Notes under the pieces: generated by a model
The model's database searches: none
What the model was told of the DNA's origin: nothing
What the model saw: the letters and a program-made list of their open reading frames with translations, nothing else
Source: BACL11 sp945865535
Lineage (GTDB): Bacteria; Bacteroidota; Bacteroidia; Flavobacteriales; BACL11
Length of the DNA: 64,000 bases
Reading direction: 5' to 3'
Assembly (NCBI GenBank): GCA_947502765.1
Contig: CANNBA010000011.1
Location: 1-64,000 of the forward strand
In this document: piece after piece, positions 1 through 8,239 of the stretch
Position numbering within the stretch: position 1 is the stretch's first letter
How the letters are laid out: each line of letters starts with the position of its first letter
Made by a program: the position numbers and the translations under genes

Positions 1-207
1 AATGTGACGTTTACGTCAGAGGATGTACAAGATCTTGAGGTTAGAGTAATCAATATAGTTGGTGAGGTTGTTTACACTGAGAACTTACAACAATTTGTTG
101 GAGAGTACACTAAATCGATTGATTTAGTTACTTACACAAAAGGAGTTTACTTCTTAGAGATTACAACAAATAATGGTGTAGTTAACAAAAAATTAATTCT
201 TCAATAA
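1..207 (+). CDS. C-terminal end of a T9SS-secreted protein (type A sorting domain), partial
   Basis: The reading frame is open from the window edge to a TAA at 205-207, so only about 68 residues of the C-terminus are visible. They have the beta-strand pattern of a type A type IX secretion sorting domain: a run like VRVINIVGEVVYTE, a segment ending TKGVYFLEI, then VVNKKLILQ at the very end. This domain directs proteins through the T9SS to the cell surface or medium and is normally removed by the sortase PorU, whose gene lies in this window. The function of the missing N-terminal part cannot be told. A strong terminator follows the stop codon. Confidence 0.8.
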   Translation, partial: NVTFTSEDVQDLEVRVINIVGEVVYTENLQQFVGEYTKSIDLVTYTKGVYFLEITTNNGVVNKKLILQ

Positions 208-242
208 GAACTTCATAAGAAGTAGTTAATTTTAATAATAAG

Positions 243-276
243 AGAAGCCCGGGCATCTGCTCGGGCTTCTTATTTT
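243..276 (+). terminator. Rho-independent terminator after the T9SS cargo gene
   Basis: A nine-base-pair perfect stem (AGAAGCCCG at 243-251, CGGGCTTCT at 262-270) is followed by TATTTT. It lies about 35 bases after the upstream stop codon. Dispersed repeat copy 1 starts right behind its T-run. Confidence 0.85.
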
Positions 277-277
277 A

Positions 278-345
278 AGTGGGCCTCTCGCTCCATAGTT
301 CTAACTTTTTTTAGAGAATTATTTTGTATTAGTTTGTAATTTGCT
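278..345 (+). repeat. Dispersed intergenic repeat, copy 1
   Basis: This is one of four copies (others at 3761-3819, 5953-6021 and 8240-8315). The shared core of about 40 bases begins AGTGGGCCTCTCGC and contains CATAGTT, then a T-run and TAGAGAA at 312-318. This copy has TTCTAAC where the others have TTCGAAC. Beyond the core, the tail reading TTAGTTTGTAATTTGCT resembles the tail of copy 4. It follows the terminator of the plus-strand gene and points the same way as that gene. Confidence 0.8.
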
Positions 346-371
346 CCCCCGCCACTTTTGGGTAGGTACTG

Positions 372-971
372 TTATAAGCTGTTGTTTTTACTTTCGTACC
401 ATTCTATAGCTTTTTGTTCAGTCTGTTTAATAAAGACATTCTTTGCCGAATTATATTTATTGCTGTCTTCCCAATCCAAAGCGCTTAAATGAATTTTTAT
501 TTGCTCATATTCATTTTTAATGTCCAAATGTTTTCTTAAATATTCTCTAAATGCAATATGTCTTATCCAGTGATATGAATTATATTCGAGTATATGAATA
601 TGCGCTAATTTGTATTCATTTAATTCATTTGGCACATCATCATTTTCGGAATACATAGTTGGTATAAATATTTTTTCTGGTTTTTTCTTTAGCTTAACAA
701 AGAAACGTCTATAGGGCATAATTGAATTATATTTTTCATAAAATATATAGTCGTTACTGGTCAATAGTTGTACAATTTTGTCAAGTTGGTCTTGGCTCGG
801 AATTCCAACAAGAATGTCAATTATGGGCTTTGCTGTCAAGTTAAAAATTGAAGTGCTACCAATATGTTCAATTACTGGATTTAAAAATCCCAGGTGGTAA
901 CTAAGGTCATTCTCAATGCCTTTGTAAATATTTATCCAGTCAGGATTGTATTTTTCAAGTTGGATTTTCAT
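372..971 (-). CDS. GrpB family protein (UPF0157, nucleotidyltransferase-like fold)
   Basis: A 199-residue protein with the hallmark GrpB segment IEHIGSTSIFNLTAKPIIDI (about residues 35-54), which corresponds to the GS...D motif of the nucleotidyltransferase fold. GrpB proteins are widespread and of uncertain biochemical role. The length is usual for the family. It lies 36 bases downstream of the kinase-like gene on the same strand and could be read from that gene's promoter; I see no TAnnTTTG element of its own. The flanks contain GTTAGCTGC and TATAAC motifs that faintly recall integron cassette boundaries, and GrpB genes are often carried in such cassettes, but no complete attC site is visible. 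Confidence 0.85.
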   Translation of the reverse strand: MKIQLEKYNPDWINIYKGIENDLSYHLGFLNPVIEHIGSTSIFNLTAKPIIDILVGIPSQDQLDKIVQLLTSNDYIFYEKYNSIMPYRRFFVKLKKKPEKIFIPTMYSENDDVPNELNEYKLAHIHILEYNSYHWIRHIAFREYLRKHLDIKNEYEQIKIHLSALDWEDSNKYNSAKNVFIKQTEQKAIEWYESKNNSL

Positions 972-1007
972 ATTCTTACAGTTGCAGCTAACGTTTTGTG
1001 GCTTTGC

Positions 1008-1859
1008 CTAGTTTTTTGCTTGTTTAAAATGAAATTCCATTAATTTTTCAATTGGATTTTTTATTATTTCTCCAACTTTTAAATTATGTTTTTTTAGTGC
1101 TTCTTGTATTTCTTCAGATAAAAAGTAAGCTACAGAGCCAATAAAGTTAATTTTAACTTCAGCGCTATTTTTAAAACATTTGACATGAAGAGTAATAAAT
1201 TCATCTAATGTGTCTTTTATTAATTGCTGTATTAATGGATGACTTTTTGTTTCAATAATAAATGGAAAGTATTTTGATAGAAATACATTTGCTCTACTAG
1301 TATTATATACATTTTTATTAATAACAGCTGTATCTGTTTCAAATGAAGCTTCTAATATTTTTTTTAATTCATTGGGCATAATATTGTTGAAATACATATT
1401 TAGAATTTTTTTCCCAAAATAATTTCCAGATGCTTCATCTCCAATAATAAAACCTAGTGAAGGGCCGTGTTCGAAAATCTCTTTGCCATCATAAAAACAA
1501 GAGTTAGATCCTGTTCCTAAAATACAAGTTATGCTAGGATTTCCATTGTACATTGCAAAGCATGCCGCATCTAAATCGTGGCTAATCGTTATTTCTGCAT
1601 TTTTAAAGAATTCTTCAAATGGTAACTCTAGAATTTTATTTTTTTCTATTGAAGAGCATCCTGCACCATAAAAGAAGACGGTTTTAATTTTATCTTTATA
1701 TTGATTTAGTTCTGATTTTTTTAAATGACTTAAAATGGAAGGATGGTCAATAAAATAGGGGTTAAATCCAATAGTTGAAATCTCTTTAATAAGATTTCCA
1801 TCAGTGTCGCATAAGGCCCAGTGGCATTTTGTTGAACCACTATCAGCAATTAAAATCAT
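1008..1859 (-). CDS. BadF/BadG/BcrA/BcrD-type ATPase, probable N-acetylglucosamine kinase-like
   Basis: A 283-residue member of the ASKHA (actin/hexokinase/Hsp70) superfamily. The N-terminus MILIADSGSTKCHWAL is the phosphate-1 motif (DSGSTK), CILGTGSNSCFYDG near residue 115 is phosphate-2, and GFIIGDEASGNYFGKK near residue 137 follows. In Bacteroidota such proteins are usually annotated as N-acetylglucosamine kinases or kinase-like ATPases. It is divergently transcribed from a FucP-type sugar transporter, which supports a role in phosphorylating an imported hexose or amino sugar. The substrate is inferred from context only. Confidence 0.75.
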   Translation of the reverse strand: MILIADSGSTKCHWALCDTDGNLIKEISTIGFNPYFIDHPSILSHLKKSELNQYKDKIKTVFFYGAGCSSIEKNKILELPFEEFFKNAEITISHDLDAACFAMYNGNPSITCILGTGSNSCFYDGKEIFEHGPSLGFIIGDEASGNYFGKKILNMYFNNIMPNELKKILEASFETDTAVINKNVYNTSRANVFLSKYFPFIIETKSHPLIQQLIKDTLDEFITLHVKCFKNSAEVKINFIGSVAYFLSEEIQEALKKHNLKVGEIIKNPIEKLMEFHFKQAKN

Positions 1860-1876
1860 AGAATAAATTATTTAGG

Positions 1877-1884
1877 CAAATATA
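1877..1884 (-). promoter_or_regulatory. -7 promoter element of the kinase-like gene
   Basis: On the minus strand the sequence is TATATTTG, an exact match to the Bacteroidota TAnnTTTG element, ending 17 bases before the start codon at 1859. No clear -33 TTG is seen at the expected distance. Confidence 0.5.
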
Positions 1885-2101
1885 ACTGAAAAGAGATATC
1901 TATGATGATGCTATACTTGATTTTGAGTTAATCAAAATTCATGTAAGTTTATTTTATGAGTGTATTATGTTTCTAAGTTTGTATTTTTTCAGAGATATTT
2001 TTTGTAATAAATTAATAAAAAATCAAATAGATTAAATAAGGCGTTGTTATTTTTGATAATATTGCATTGAACAATACAATTAAAAAAAAGATTACAAAAT
2101 A

Positions 2102-3706
2102 ATGACTGAAAACAAAAATCACAACCAAGCATTATTGACTTTGGTAATAGTGTTTTTCTTTTGGGGATTTATAGCTGCATCTAATAGTATTTTTATCCCA
2201 TTTTGCAAAACTCACTTCAACCTAAGTCAATTTGAATCCCAATTGATTGGATCGGCATTTTATGGTGCTTATTTTATTGGGTCATTGGTCCTATTTTTAT
2301 GTTCGAACTTAATTGGATATGACATTCTAAATAAAATTGGGTACAAAAAAGGCATTATTTATGGATTATGGATTTCGGTTATTGGAGCTTTGCTTATTAT
2401 TCCAGCAGCAAATACGAATTCATTTCCAGCAATTTTAGCTGCATTTTTTGTAGTGGCACTTGGTTTTTCATTACAACAAACCGCAGCGCAGCCGTTTGCT
2501 ATTTTATTAGGAGATCCTGCCACTGGCTCTCACCGTTTAAATTTAGGCGGTAGCTTAAATAGTATTGGCACAACCATTGGACCATTAATTGTCAGTTTTT
2601 TCCTTTTTGGTAGCCCTGATGCAAGAAACAGTATTGTAACAGTTACTAATATTAATGTATTGTATTTGATAGTCGCAGGTGTTTTTGCAGTAGTGGCCAT
2701 TTTTTTTACTATATCTAAAAATTTACCAGATGGAAAAAATGATGAAAAATTTGAAACTGCTAATAAAGCGGCTGGTTCATTACTAATAATGACCTTATTA
2801 ATTGGAGCTTTCATTGTTGTGGGTCAATTAACCAATGTTCCTAAATTAAATCTTCTTGTTTTTACATTGTTAACAGTGATTGGCATATTATTTTATTCAA
2901 ATAATAGTGCCATAAAAAATGATATTGGTTGGGGAGCAATGAAATATCCACAACTTATTTATGGTATGATAGCTATATTTATTTATGTGGGAGTTGAAGT
3001 TACCATTGATAATAATTTTGGTGCTTTATTAAAAAATCCAGGATACATTACTAAATTAGGATTAGATGAAAGTGAAATTTCTAAATACATCTCTTTGTAT
3101 TGGGGTAGTTTAATGATTGGTCGTTGGACAGGAGCAATTAGTGTATTTAACCTAAAAGGTAATATGAAAAAATTTATGATGATTGTTGTTCCTTTTATTG
3201 CTTTCGCTGTAGTATTGGGCGTAAGCAAAATATATGGAAACGATATTTCTGATTTATATGGGTATGCTTTATGGATTGTAATTGCATTAGTCGCTTTCTT
3301 TTATGGTCAAGAAAAACCAGTTAAAACATTATTTATTGTTTCAATTTTTGCAACTATAGCGATGCTTATTGGGGTATTTACCAATGGGATTACTTCCGTT
3401 TATGCATTCATGGCAGGAGGTTTGGCTTGTTCTGTTATGTGGCCGTGTATTTTTTCACTTGGAGTTGGTGGTTTAGGAAAATACACAAGTCAAGGTTCTG
3501 CTTTTTTAATTATGATGATTTTAGGAGGCGCAATTATACCTCCATTACAAGGGGTATTGGGTGACAACGCGAGTATTGGAATGCATCAATCTTATTTACT
3601 AGCTGCAGTTTGTTTTGCTATTTTAGCACTACTTGCATTAAAATTAAAGAGTGTATTAAAAAAACAAGGACTTGATTTTGATGCTCAAGTAGCTGGAGGA
3701 CATTAA
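2102..3706 (+). CDS. FucP/GluP-type MFS sugar:proton symporter
   Basis: A 534-residue major facilitator protein of the fucose/glucose/galactose permease family. The first helix carries FFFWGFIAASNSIFIPF, and the fourth region GFSLQQTAAQPFAILLGDP is the family signature, followed by RLNLGGSLNSIGTTIGP. Roughly 12 to 14 membrane segments are visible. It is longer than E. coli FucP (about 440 residues), with extra hydrophobic segments in the C-terminal half. It acts in the inner membrane to import a hexose, deoxyhexose or N-acetylhexosamine. The divergent kinase-like gene suggests an amino sugar or hexose, but specificity cannot be read from the sequence. Confidence 0.85.
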   Translation: MTENKNHNQALLTLVIVFFFWGFIAASNSIFIPFCKTHFNLSQFESQLIGSAFYGAYFIGSLVLFLCSNLIGYDILNKIGYKKGIIYGLWISVIGALLIIPAANTNSFPAILAAFFVVALGFSLQQTAAQPFAILLGDPATGSHRLNLGGSLNSIGTTIGPLIVSFFLFGSPDARNSIVTVTNINVLYLIVAGVFAVVAIFFTISKNLPDGKNDEKFETANKAAGSLLIMTLLIGAFIVVGQLTNVPKLNLLVFTLLTVIGILFYSNNSAIKNDIGWGAMKYPQLIYGMIAIFIYVGVEVTIDNNFGALLKNPGYITKLGLDESEISKYISLYWGSLMIGRWTGAISVFNLKGNMKKFMMIVVPFIAFAVVLGVSKIYGNDISDLYGYALWIVIALVAFFYGQEKPVKTLFIVSIFATIAMLIGVFTNGITSVYAFMAGGLACSVMWPCIFSLGVGGLGKYTSQGSAFLIMMILGGAIIPPLQGVLGDNASIGMHQSYLLAAVCFAILALLALKLKSVLKKQGLDFDAQVAGGH

Positions 3707-3735
3707 TTGAATATCATATTTGAGGTATAAATATT

Positions 3736-3756
3736 CACTTTTCAGTGGGTTTTTAT
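3736..3756 (+). terminator. Weak terminator-like hairpin after the sugar transporter
   Basis: CACT (3736-3739) pairs with AGTG (3744-3747), followed by GG and a T-rich run. The stem is only four pairs, but position and T-run fit a degraded terminator. Confidence 0.35.
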
Positions 3757-3760
3757 TTAA

Positions 3761-3819
3761 AGTGGACCTCTCGCTCCATAGTTCGAACTTTTTTAGTAAA
3801 TTATTTGGCAATTTTGCTT
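3761..3819 (+). repeat. Dispersed intergenic repeat, copy 2
   Basis: Same core as copy 1, here AGTGGACCTCTCGCTCC onward with the intact palindrome GTTCGAAC at 3781-3788. The far end differs (TAGTAAA in place of TAGAGAA), and the tail ends GCAATTTTGCTT, like the tails of the other copies. It is oriented with the upstream transporter gene and sits after its terminator-like hairpin. Confidence 0.75.
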
Positions 3820-3986
3820 ATCATCCCTTGGAAGATTATTTTATGTATTGGAATCAATAAATACCAATAGATTCTTACAGATAAACCGTGAGGTCTAAAA
3901 GTCGCAGTTTGAGTTAGGTTCAGCTTTTTTATGCTATAAACTATCAAAAGGGCTTTTTACTTTTAATAATCTCTGTGTGGATTTTA

Positions 3987-3994
3987 TAACTTTG
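3987..3994 (+). promoter_or_regulatory. -7 promoter element of the rRNA methyltransferase gene
   Basis: TAACTTTG matches TAnnTTTG, 19 bases before the ATG at 4014. No convincing -33 element. Confidence 0.45.
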
Positions 3995-4013
3995 TAGCCG
4001 ATTTACAAAAAAA

Positions 4014-5225
4014 ATGAGATTACACAGAAACTTAACCTTTGCAGTTATAGAGAGTATCAGAGATATTTTTAACGAAGGAGTTTATGCCGATAAAGCTGTT
4101 GAAAGAGCCCTACAAAGAGACAAACGTTGGGGTGCAAGAGACCGTAAATTTGTGGCGGAAACCATTTATGAAATAGTTCGTTGGAATCGTTTATATGCAG
4201 AAATTTGTGAAGTAAAAGTGCCTTTTAATGAGGATAATCTTTGGCGATTATTCACTGTTTGGTGTGTGTTGCGTGGCATTCCATTACCCGATTGGAATCA
4301 AATTGGGAATGTCTCTGTACAAAGAATCAAAGGAAAGTTTAAAGAATTGTCAAAAATCAGAAAATACCGTGAATCCATTCCTGACTGGTTGGATGAATTG
4401 GGTGTGCGAGAATTGGGCGAAACACTTTGGACCAAAGAAATTGCTGCCCTTAACAAGCAAGCGGATGTGGTGCTAAGAACCAATACCTTGAATGTGACCA
4501 AAGACGTATTGCAACGAAAGTTGAAAGCGGAAACTATTGAAACTGAAATCATCCCCTCATATCCTGATGCTTTAAAATTGGTAAAAAGAGCCAATGTCTT
4601 TACCACAGAAACTTTTAAGCAAGGATTGTTCGAAGTGCAAGATGCTTCTTCACAATTAGTAGCAGCCTATTTAGACGTTTTACCTGGAATGAAAGTAGTA
4701 GATGCTTGTGCAGGAGCAGGAGGAAAAACATTGCACTTGGCTTCTTTGATGCAAAACAAAGGACAAATCATTGCAATGGATATTTATGAAAGTAAATTGA
4801 AAAAACTCAAAATAAGAGCCCGAAGAAATAAAGCCTACAATATAGATTTACGAGTAATTGATTCCACCAAAGTTATTAAAAAAATACATGAAAAAGCAGA
4901 CAGGGTATTGATAGACGCACCTTGTTCCGGTTTGGGAGTTTTACGCAGAAATCCAGATTCAAAATGGAAATTGCAACCTCAATTTATTGAAGAAATCAAA
5001 CAAATACAGCAAGAAGTATTGCAAAACTACTCCAAAATGGTAAAATCTGGAGGGAAAATGGTGTATGCAACTTGCTCTATTTTACCTTCTGAAAATCGAC
5101 AACAAATTGACTTTTTTTTAACATCTGAAGCAGGACAAAGTTTTACTTTTGTGAAAGAAAACAATGTGTTTGCATACCAGTCAGGTTTTGATGGATTTTA
5201 CATGGCATTGCTGGAAAAAAAGTAA
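4014..5225 (+). CDS. RsmB/NOP2/Sun-family SAM-dependent RNA m5C methyltransferase
   Basis: A 403-residue protein with an N-terminal NusB-like helical region and a C-terminal Rossmann methyltransferase. Visible motifs are the SAM-binding DACAGAGGKTLHLASL, the catalytic cysteine motif DAPCSGLGVLRRNPDSKW, and the second cysteine in YATCSILPSEN, the two-cysteine arrangement of RNA 5-methylcytosine enzymes. The probable target is 16S rRNA, but the family includes several rRNA and tRNA enzymes, so the exact position is open. It appears to be a single-gene unit. Confidence 0.9.
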   Translation: MRLHRNLTFAVIESIRDIFNEGVYADKAVERALQRDKRWGARDRKFVAETIYEIVRWNRLYAEICEVKVPFNEDNLWRLFTVWCVLRGIPLPDWNQIGNVSVQRIKGKFKELSKIRKYRESIPDWLDELGVRELGETLWTKEIAALNKQADVVLRTNTLNVTKDVLQRKLKAETIETEIIPSYPDALKLVKRANVFTTETFKQGLFEVQDASSQLVAAYLDVLPGMKVVDACAGAGGKTLHLASLMQNKGQIIAMDIYESKLKKLKIRARRNKAYNIDLRVIDSTKVIKKIHEKADRVLIDAPCSGLGVLRRNPDSKWKLQPQFIEEIKQIQQEVLQNYSKMVKSGGKMVYATCSILPSENRQQIDFFLTSEAGQSFTFVKENNVFAYQSGFDGFYMALLEKK

Positions 5226-5263
5226 TTTTTAATAGTATCACTTTGGAACTAAAACTAAAGATT

Positions 5264-5908
5264 CTATAAAATACTTACCACTAAATTATATCCATATACG
5301 TATGTAGAGGTAAAAAATTCACCAATTCCATAAGATCCATTATTAACAAATGCAATCACTACTCCGTTCATTATTAAGTTCATAAGTACTATTGTGTTAA
5401 ATGATGTGAAATACCCATTTTCTGTTATATCTGTTTGTCCTAAATGCATTTCTTTTATAGCACTAACTATATGATATCCAAAACTCATACCAATAACTAA
5501 GAAATATACTGATATAAATCTATCTTTAATTATTAGGCTGAAAAGAATTAGAAACATAGTTATGGTAGGGAAAAAATATGGAGACAATAGTATAAATATT
5601 TTACTAAGTAGTCCGGATGAACCTGACCATTCAAACAAGCCGGATCCATCAGTATTTACATGAAATCCTTTAGGTTTTTTGAAAAAGAGAAGAGCCCATA
5701 TATTGTGTGTCAACTCATGTTTAAATGTAGAAAAATACTGTAGTTTATTAGAAAAAATAAAGTATAAAATAAGAACCGCTATAATTCCTAAGAGAAACAT
5801 ATAATTTCTTGAAACATCAATATTAAACATTGTAATCTCATTTAAGAACGAATATCCAAAAGGAATAATTAACAAAAGTGATGTAATATTAAATAATAGT
5901 TTTTTCAT
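5264..5908 (-). CDS. Membrane protein with HELTH zinc motif, M50-like putative metallopeptidase
   Basis: A 214-residue protein with five or six hydrophobic segments. After the second helix lies FKHELTHNIWAL, with an HExxH motif at residues 64-68. Helix segment LLSPYFFPTITM follows near residues 107-118, and GQTDITENG near 157-165 is in the area where M50 proteases have their third zinc ligand. This suggests a site-2-protease-like intramembrane enzyme, but the classical NPDG motif is not seen, so activity is uncertain. The start is supported by TAAGTTTG ending just four bases before the ATG. Confidence 0.5.
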   Translation of the reverse strand: MKKLLFNITSLLLIIPFGYSFLNEITMFNIDVSRNYMFLLGIIAVLILYFIFSNKLQYFSTFKHELTHNIWALLFFKKPKGFHVNTDGSGLFEWSGSSGLLSKIFILLSPYFFPTITMFLILFSLIIKDRFISVYFLVIGMSFGYHIVSAIKEMHLGQTDITENGYFTSFNTIVLMNLIMNGVVIAFVNNGSYGIGEFFTSTYVYGYNLVVSIL

Positions 5909-5912
5909 AAAG

Positions 5913-5920
5913 CAAACTTA
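5913..5920 (-). promoter_or_regulatory. -7 promoter element abutting the start of the HELTH protein gene
   Basis: TAAGTTTG on the minus strand ends four bases before the ATG at 5908, with TTTG at 5938-5935 as a possible -33 element (14-base spacer, a little short). This position predicts a leaderless or nearly leaderless mRNA. Confidence 0.5.
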
Positions 5921-5952
5921 CACAAATATTAAATCAAAGATGAAAGAGAAAA

Positions 5953-6021
5953 AGTCAAACCAGCAGATTATGACCTAAAAGTTCTCTAAAAAAGTTCGAA
6001 CTATGGAGCGAGAGGCCCACT
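5953..6021 (-). repeat. Dispersed intergenic repeat, copy 3
   Basis: Minus-strand copy with the core at 5982-6021, including GTTCGAAC and GCGAGAGGCCCACT as seen on the plus strand. The tail at 5953-5965 reads AGTCAAACCAGCA, close to AGTCAGGCCAGCA in copy 4. It lies 100 bases beyond the stop codon of the minus-strand oligopeptidase gene and in the same orientation. Confidence 0.8.
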
Positions 6022-6123
6022 AAAAAAATGACTAAATAAGAAGCAAGAGCATTTACTTATAGCTATTGTTGCAAGTAATACTTATAGTTCTTTAAAGTTA
6101 TACAAAAAAGCAATAACATTTAA

Positions 6124-8196
6124 TTACTTTAACTTCATCAATAAGTATGAAAATGTCATAGCGCTATATTTGGCACTTTGTTCATTTGTTGAAGCGCCAG
6201 CATGACCTCCTTCAGTGTTTTCATAGTAATAGATTGGATATCCCATATCAATCATTTTAGCAGCCATTTTTCTTGCATGTCCTGGATGCACACGATCATC
6301 ACGAGTTGACGTATAAAAGTATACTTCTGGATAGTCAACATCTTTTTTTAGATTGTGATATGGAGAATATTTTTTAATATATTCCCATTCTTCTGGTATA
6401 TCTGGATTTCCATATTCTCCCATCCAACTAGCTCCTGCAAGTAATTTATTATAGCGTTGCATATCTAATAACGGAACTTCACAAACCGCCGCATTATACA
6501 AATCAGGTCTTTGCGTAAAGGCAACACCAACTAATAAGCCACCATTACTGCGCCCCATTATTCCAAGATTTTTATTACTTGTAATCTTTTTAGCAATTAA
6601 TTCTTGAGCTATGCAATGAAAGTCATTATAAACAGTTTGTCTGTTTTCTTTTAAACCAGCTTGATGCCATTTTGGACCATATTCACCACCACCTCTAATG
6701 TTTGATAATACGTAAACTCCACCATTTTCAAGCCAAGCATTGCCCATAACTGCTGAGTAAGAAGACTCCTTTGATACTTCAAATCCACCATATCCATAAA
6801 GAATGGTAGGGTTTTGACTATTGTACACCATTGTTTTAGAAGAAATAACAAAATAAGGAACCATTGTACCGTCAGTTGATTTTGCTTTAAATTGTTCTAC
6901 TTTGTATTTACTAGAATCAAAAAAAGAAGGTAACGTTTTAATTTCTTTTACAGAATTGTTTGATGAGTTGACGAAATAAAGTGAAGGAGGAGTTAAAAAA
7001 TTTTGAAAATTAAAGTAATACTCATCTGAAAAATGATCAGTAGTTACTATAGATATTGTTCCAACATCTGGAGCATTTACTTTTTCTATTACCCATTTAT
7101 CATTTTCAAAAGTGTAACTATTTAATTCACTTTTTACATTTGTTAAAATGGTTACTAAAATTTTATTTTTTGTAGAGCTAACTTCATTGACACTTGTAAA
7201 TTCATCAGGAGTAAAAATTAAAGTTATTTCTTTTATCCCTTTAATTAAAGATGAAAATTTAGCACTTACAATTGATCCTTGTTTGTAAATTATTCCATTT
7301 ACATTCCAATCCGACTTTAAATTAAGTACAATTTGATCGTTTAAAATGGTAGAGATTGAAATATCTTCTGGCAAATCTAATTTTATTAGTTTATTGTTCT
7401 CACATAGGTAGGCAATCCTTGTATAAAATGTTGTGCCTTGATGAATGAGCAAATAATTTTTATCGTTATCACGCATTACATATCCTGAAGATGATACATC
7501 ATTGATGTTTCCTGTATGAATTAACTGAGCATCTTTAAGCAAAGTTCCTCTTTTCCATAGTTTAACTTGATTAGGATATCCAGAAGTAGTCATTGTGCCT
7601 TCACCGAAATCTGTAGAGACTATTAAGTTGTTTTCGTCTAAATAACTTGCATATCCTTTTGCTTGTGGGATATAAAAACCGTCTTTTATAAATGATTTAG
7701 TTGTAATATCAAATTCACGAATTTCAACAGCATCACCTCCACCATTTGATAAATTTATGATAAATCGGTTGTAATTTGGATACAATCCATTGGATCCTTT
7801 ATAAACCCATTTTATATCATCTTTTAATGCTAATGCATCAATGTCTAAAAGTGTTTCCCAAATAGGATTATTACTTAAATAACTTTCCTTAGTAGTCCTT
7901 CTCCAAATACCTCTAGCGTGTTCTTTATCTTGCCAAAAATTATATATGTGATTGCCTATTATTGATGGAAAAGCGATTCTATATGTAGAATTATATATTT
8001 CTAGAGATTTATCGTATATGGCTTGATATTCAGCATTACTACTTAATTTATCTTGGGTTATCTTATTTTGGGTATTAACGAATTCTAGTGATTTTTTGCT
8101 GTCAATGACTTCTAACCATAGGTAAGCATCTTCTTGGGCTTGCATTCTAAATAGTGTAGTGAAAATTATTAAAAAAAATAAAGTGTTCTTTGTCAT
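6124..8196 (-). CDS. Prolyl oligopeptidase family serine peptidase (S9A)
   Basis: A 690-residue protein with an N-terminal signal peptide (NTLFFLIIFTTLFRMQAQ), a beta-propeller middle and a C-terminal alpha/beta hydrolase domain. The catalytic serine is in GRSNGGLL (Ser about 550), the aspartate in STRDDRVHPGH (about 633-634) and the histidine in EGGHAGAS (about 665), all in S9A spacing. It cleaves short peptides, often after proline, and would act in the periplasm or at the surface. No T9SS sorting domain is present. It is a single-gene unit between repeat copies 3 and 4. Confidence 0.9.
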   Translation of the reverse strand: MTKNTLFFLIIFTTLFRMQAQEDAYLWLEVIDSKKSLEFVNTQNKITQDKLSSNAEYQAIYDKSLEIYNSTYRIAFPSIIGNHIYNFWQDKEHARGIWRRTTKESYLSNNPIWETLLDIDALALKDDIKWVYKGSNGLYPNYNRFIINLSNGGGDAVEIREFDITTKSFIKDGFYIPQAKGYASYLDENNLIVSTDFGEGTMTTSGYPNQVKLWKRGTLLKDAQLIHTGNINDVSSSGYVMRDNDKNYLLIHQGTTFYTRIAYLCENNKLIKLDLPEDISISTILNDQIVLNLKSDWNVNGIIYKQGSIVSAKFSSLIKGIKEITLIFTPDEFTSVNEVSSTKNKILVTILTNVKSELNSYTFENDKWVIEKVNAPDVGTISIVTTDHFSDEYYFNFQNFLTPPSLYFVNSSNNSVKEIKTLPSFFDSSKYKVEQFKAKSTDGTMVPYFVISSKTMVYNSQNPTILYGYGGFEVSKESSYSAVMGNAWLENGGVYVLSNIRGGGEYGPKWHQAGLKENRQTVYNDFHCIAQELIAKKITSNKNLGIMGRSNGGLLVGVAFTQRPDLYNAAVCEVPLLDMQRYNKLLAGASWMGEYGNPDIPEEWEYIKKYSPYHNLKKDVDYPEVYFYTSTRDDRVHPGHARKMAAKMIDMGYPIYYYENTEGGHAGASTNEQSAKYSAMTFSYLLMKLK

Positions 8197-8217
8197 TATT
8201 TTTGATTAAGAGGGCAG

Positions 8218-8225
8218 CAAAAATA
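8218..8225 (-). promoter_or_regulatory. -7 promoter element of the oligopeptidase gene
   Basis: TATTTTTG on the minus strand, 21 bases before the start codon at 8196. Repeat copy 4 ends about 15 bases upstream of it, so any -33 contact would fall near or inside the repeat tail. Confidence 0.45.
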
Positions 8226-8239
8226 CAAAAAATAAAAAA

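Larger units (their letters stand above)
3707..4013. other. 307-base intergenic region: weak hairpin, repeat copy 2, promoter
   Basis: No open reading frame worth calling lies here. The stretch holds a weak terminator-like hairpin at 3736-3756, dispersed repeat copy 2 at 3761-3819, about 165 bases with nothing recognisable, and a TAnnTTTG promoter element at 3987-3994. Confidence 0.7.

Noticed and set aside
1978..2004. Promoter for the sugar transporter (TTTG at 1978, TATTTTTTG at 1996)
   Set aside because: The -7 match has one extra base and the spacer is only 14, so it was not listed as a feature.
6030..6120. Hairpin after the oligopeptidase gene
   Set aside because: Only scattered short complementary words could be found; no stem followed by a T-run.
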